NCBI GenBank assembly: GCA_048213135.1
Contig: PS015009.1
Span: 1,612,001 to 1,676,000, forward strand
Length of the DNA: 64,000 nucleotides
DNA from: Reclinomonas americana ATCC 50394
Lineage: Eukaryota > Jakobida > Jakobea > Jakobida
Direction of reading: 5' to 3'
The notes beneath the pieces are model-generated. The model searched no databases and had not been told where the DNA came from. It was given only the letters and a program-made list of their open reading frames with translations. Made by a program: the position numbers and the translations under genes. Below are positions 61,985 through 64,000 of the stretch, piece by piece; within the stretch, counting starts at the first letter, position 1; each line of letters begins with the position of its first letter.

Positions 61985-62887
61985 TCAGGCAGGCATCAGC
62001 AACCGGAATGCTTTTTCCAGGATCTGTATCTCAAAATGTTCCGCTGTAACTGCCGGGTCGCCATCGATATGAAGCGGCGCCAGCCCGGGGTTGTGAATGT
62101 GCAGTGTTTTTGTCTGGAAATAACCGACGTCTGTTTTGTGAAATTTCTTATCCTCGTAGGGACGTACCTGGCCGTTATAGATCTGTTTCAGTACAATGTA
62201 CAGCATGCGGGCCTTACTCATCTTATTCACGATAACAATATCGAGTAAACCATCGCTGAGGCTGGCCCGGGGCGCAATGGTAAAATTATTGCCGAACTGG
62301 TTGCTGTTGGCGATGCTGATGAAAAAAGCGTCTGTTTTCAGATCGTTGTCATCAACAGATAAAGTAAAGGGATAGGGCTTTGCCCTGAAGAAGTTGCGGG
62401 CGGATTGTTTGACATAAGTAAGCAACCCTCTTTTTTTCTGCTTCGCGAAGTCGTGCGCCACCTGCGCATCAAAACCAAGTCCGCACAGCATGCAGCTGAA
62501 ACGTTTATTGATGTAGAAACCGTCAACCGGGGCGCTGTGTCCGTCAAAGATCACATCCAGTGCTTTTTTAGCGGCTTTCGGAATTTTAGCGGCCAGAGCC
62601 AGTCCGTTGCCGCTGCCCATGGGAATGATGCCGATGTTAACTGGAATAGTAAGCAGTGCATTGGCAACCTGGTTTACGGTGCCGTCGCCGCCGCAAACGA
62701 TCACGTCGGTGATCTTTTCTTCTTCTATTTTTTGCCGGAGAAAACCGTACTCGCCCTGGGGGTTGGTGTGCATTATCTCGAAAGGGATTTGCCGGGCGGT
62801 AGTTTGTTGTTGTATCATCTCCAGCACCTGGGTTTTGTTCCTGGTACCGGAGATGGGATTGATAAAGTAAATGAATCGTCTTGTCAT
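61985..62887 (-). CDS. Diacylglycerol kinase-fold lipid kinase (YegS/DagK-like)
   Basis: A 300-residue lipid kinase-like protein. The nucleotide-binding GGDGTVNQVANALL and the MGSGNGLALAAKIPK motif of the DAGK catalytic domain are present, with the ISGTRNKTQ N-terminal loop. It may phosphorylate diacylglycerol or a related lipid. It directly abuts the patatin stop codon tail to tail. The small exported gene 3 bp upstream is on the same strand. Confidence 0.9.
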   Translation of the reverse strand: MTRRFIYFINPISGTRNKTQVLEMIQQQTTARQIPFEIMHTNPQGEYGFLRQKIEEEKITDVIVCGGDGTVNQVANALLTIPVNIGIIPMGSGNGLALAAKIPKAAKKALDVIFDGHSAPVDGFYINKRFSCMLCGLGFDAQVAHDFAKQKKRGLLTYVKQSARNFFRAKPYPFTLSVDDNDLKTDAFFISIANSNQFGNNFTIAPRASLSDGLLDIVIVNKMSKARMLYIVLKQIYNGQVRPYEDKKFHKTDVGYFQTKTLHIHNPGLAPLHIDGDPAVTAEHFEIQILEKAFRLLMPA

Positions 62888-62890
62888 ATT

Positions 62891-63328
62891 TTATTGCCTC
62901 CAGAGAGAGCCGATATAATGAACCGACGGCTTCTCTTTGCTCAGGGTATTACCCGGCGTAAGATGCAAATATAACTTCACCGGTTTTCCGGAGATCAGGC
63001 TTTTGAATACTTTTTTATCGGTAAGGATGAACTGGCCTTCGGCGCCAAGGGTTTCATCAACGATAAAGATCTGCTCATCTTTACTGTTCTTTACTTCCAC
63101 TTTACGGAGGTAGCCTTTTTTGAAGCCTTTACCGCTCAGTTGAATGGACAGGCGGTCAACGCTTTTATAGTCTTTCTTTTTATAACCGAGACCGGCGCTG
63201 TCTTTATCATTTTTCATGATGTACTGGCCCGATTTAACGCCATTGATGAACACGTCTACAGTGATCTGGGATTTTGCAGCAAAGGCAAAACCAATAAGGA
63301 TTGCTGCGAATAATAATTTCAATTTCAT
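62891..63328 (-). CDS. Small exported protein, unrecognised
   Basis: A 145-residue protein with a signal peptide (MKLKLLFAAILIGFAFAAKSQ). The mature part looks like a beta-rich domain (ITVDVFINGVKSGQYIMKNDKDSAGLGYKKKDYKSVDRLSIQLSG). No family was recognised. The start at 63328 is preferred to 63364, which lies within the promoter box. It is 3 bp ahead of the lipid kinase gene, so the two may form an operon. Confidence 0.72.
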   Translation of the reverse strand: MKLKLLFAAILIGFAFAAKSQITVDVFINGVKSGQYIMKNDKDSAGLGYKKKDYKSVDRLSIQLSGKGFKKGYLRKVEVKNSKDEQIFIVDETLGAEGQFILTDKKVFKSLISGKPVKLYLHLTPGNTLSKEKPSVHYIGSLWRQ

Positions 63329-63361
63329 GGTAATGTTTTTATGTAATGAAAGTTTGGGCGG

Positions 63362-63369
63362 CAAAGATA
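63362..63369 (-). promoter_or_regulatory. Probable -7 promoter box upstream of the small exported protein
   Basis: TATCTTTG on the minus strand, 33 bp before the ATG at 63328. Confidence 0.45.
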
Positions 63370-63540
63370 TAGAAAAGATTTACTTTATATGATACTACTA
63401 AGTGGTAATATTTACATCAAACCCTTGTAAACTGTGGTTTGTATGTTAAAATTTTTACTGATAAATATTTAATTGCAGATAAAGCAGAACTTTAAAAAGT
63501 ATACCCGGTCATTCATTTTAGCCACCTGTTAAACCTTATT

Positions 63541-64000
63541 ATGTCAAAACTAGCCACAGCCGTGTTATGGATCAGTCTCCTATTCACGGCCTGCAACTCG
63601 CCACGCCCCCATCCTGAAGCGGCCCCGGAAACACCGGCAGCCCTGCAGGAAAATAAAAGTTATGAAATAGGTATCAGCAAACGCGGCGGGCACGACCTGG
63701 TAGAAGAACTGTATGATGAACTGCTGAAAAAAGACCAGGAGCTGCAACGGCTGGAAGATATGATAGCCATGCTGGATGAACAGAAGACAGACTCTTTAGC
63801 AGCCTTCCGGGATTACGACAATAAAGTACAATCCTATTACCGTTCCGCCGGAATGCACCTTGGCAATATCAATGATTCTGCCTTACGCATGGAAATAAAA
63901 TCACTGATCGGTAACAGCGAGTCTGCCTATCAGAATAAAATAAGCAGGCACAGCCGGTTGATCGAACTGATCCATGCGAAAGACAGCAGTCTTGCTGACC
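63541..64000 (+). CDS. Lipoprotein, 5' part only
   Basis: A lipoprotein signal (MSKLATAVLWISLLFTAC) starts at 63541 and the frame is open to the window edge, about 153 residues. The mature part is charged and helical (ELYDELLKKDQELQRLEDMIAMLDEQ), consistent with a coiled coil. No family was recognised. The remainder lies beyond the window. Confidence 0.75.
   Translation, partial: MSKLATAVLWISLLFTACNSPRPHPEAAPETPAALQENKSYEIGISKRGGHDLVEELYDELLKKDQELQRLEDMIAMLDEQKTDSLAAFRDYDNKVQSYYRSAGMHLGNINDSALRMEIKSLIGNSESAYQNKISRHSRLIELIHAKDSSLAD

Overview
The window reads as chromosomal DNA of a Bacteroidota bacterium, most likely a Chitinophagaceae-type organism. The grounds are an alternative complex III operon joined to an A-type cytochrome oxidase operon, a TonB receptor with a carboxypeptidase-regulatory-like extension, DUF3078 and DUF5522-type proteins, many lipoproteins with short N-termini, almost no Shine-Dalgarno sequences, and promoter boxes of the TAnnTTTG type. 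Nothing indicates a plasmid or a complete prophage. No rRNA or complete tRNA could be identified.

Layout. 1-2.8 kb: 5' part of a TonB-dependent siderophore-type receptor and a CarboxypepD_reg-like protein, with dispersed intergenic repeats. 2.9-3.8 kb: PurN fused to an N-terminal membrane domain. 4.0-18.8 kb: one long respiratory locus on the + strand, actA-actB-actC-actD-actE-actF (quinol:cytochrome c oxidoreductase, alternative complex III), then oxidase subunits II and I, heme O synthase, two subunit-III-like genes and subunit IV, ending in a terminator. 18.9-20.9 kb: SCO copper chaperone, DUF420 protein and a small membrane protein. The heme A synthase needed by the oxidase is far away at 58.8 kb. 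Together these genes carry electrons from menaquinol through ActB/ActC and the ActA/ActE hemes to CuA and the heme-copper centre, and include much of the assembly machinery.

20.9-25 kb: an RNA-binding-like protein, an alkyltransferase-like (ATL) protein, a DUF5522 protein and TrmB on the minus strand, then a universal stress protein and a DUF3078 outer-membrane protein. 25.2-29.3 kb is the least conventional coding region. A four-gene minus-strand run (small acidic protein, multi-pass membrane protein, histidine kinase, NarL-type regulator) is divergent from two + strand genes that share a domain marked FSGR(P/K)NP. 29.4-29.9 kb is a four-copy tandem array of about 129 bp carrying hairpins and tRNA T-arm-like pieces.

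30.2-37.7 kb: Lrp/AsnC regulator, orphan OppC-type permease, Mqo, a 253-bp palindromic element, a GT2 glycosyltransferase with an in-frame 7-bp microsatellite, a MarR regulator with an operator-like palindrome touching its start codon, an acyl-CoA dehydrogenase and a DUF1801 protein. 37.7-41.0 kb: an unrecognised two-gene exported pair, one member a large coiled-coil protein. 41.2-51.1 kb: amidase, AhpD-like protein, a 2-oxoacid:ferredoxin oxidoreductase beta subunit without its alpha partner, Asd, a lamin-tail surface protein, a prolyl oligopeptidase and a small membrane protein. 51.2-64 kb: subtilase, two lipoproteins, a PfkB kinase, Sua5/YrdC, a VOC protein, a tandem repeat tract, RNase HII, CtaA, a membrane-anchored patatin, a lipid-kinase-like protein, a small exported protein and the 5' part of a lipoprotein gene.

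All functions are inferred by reading motifs. No database search was possible.
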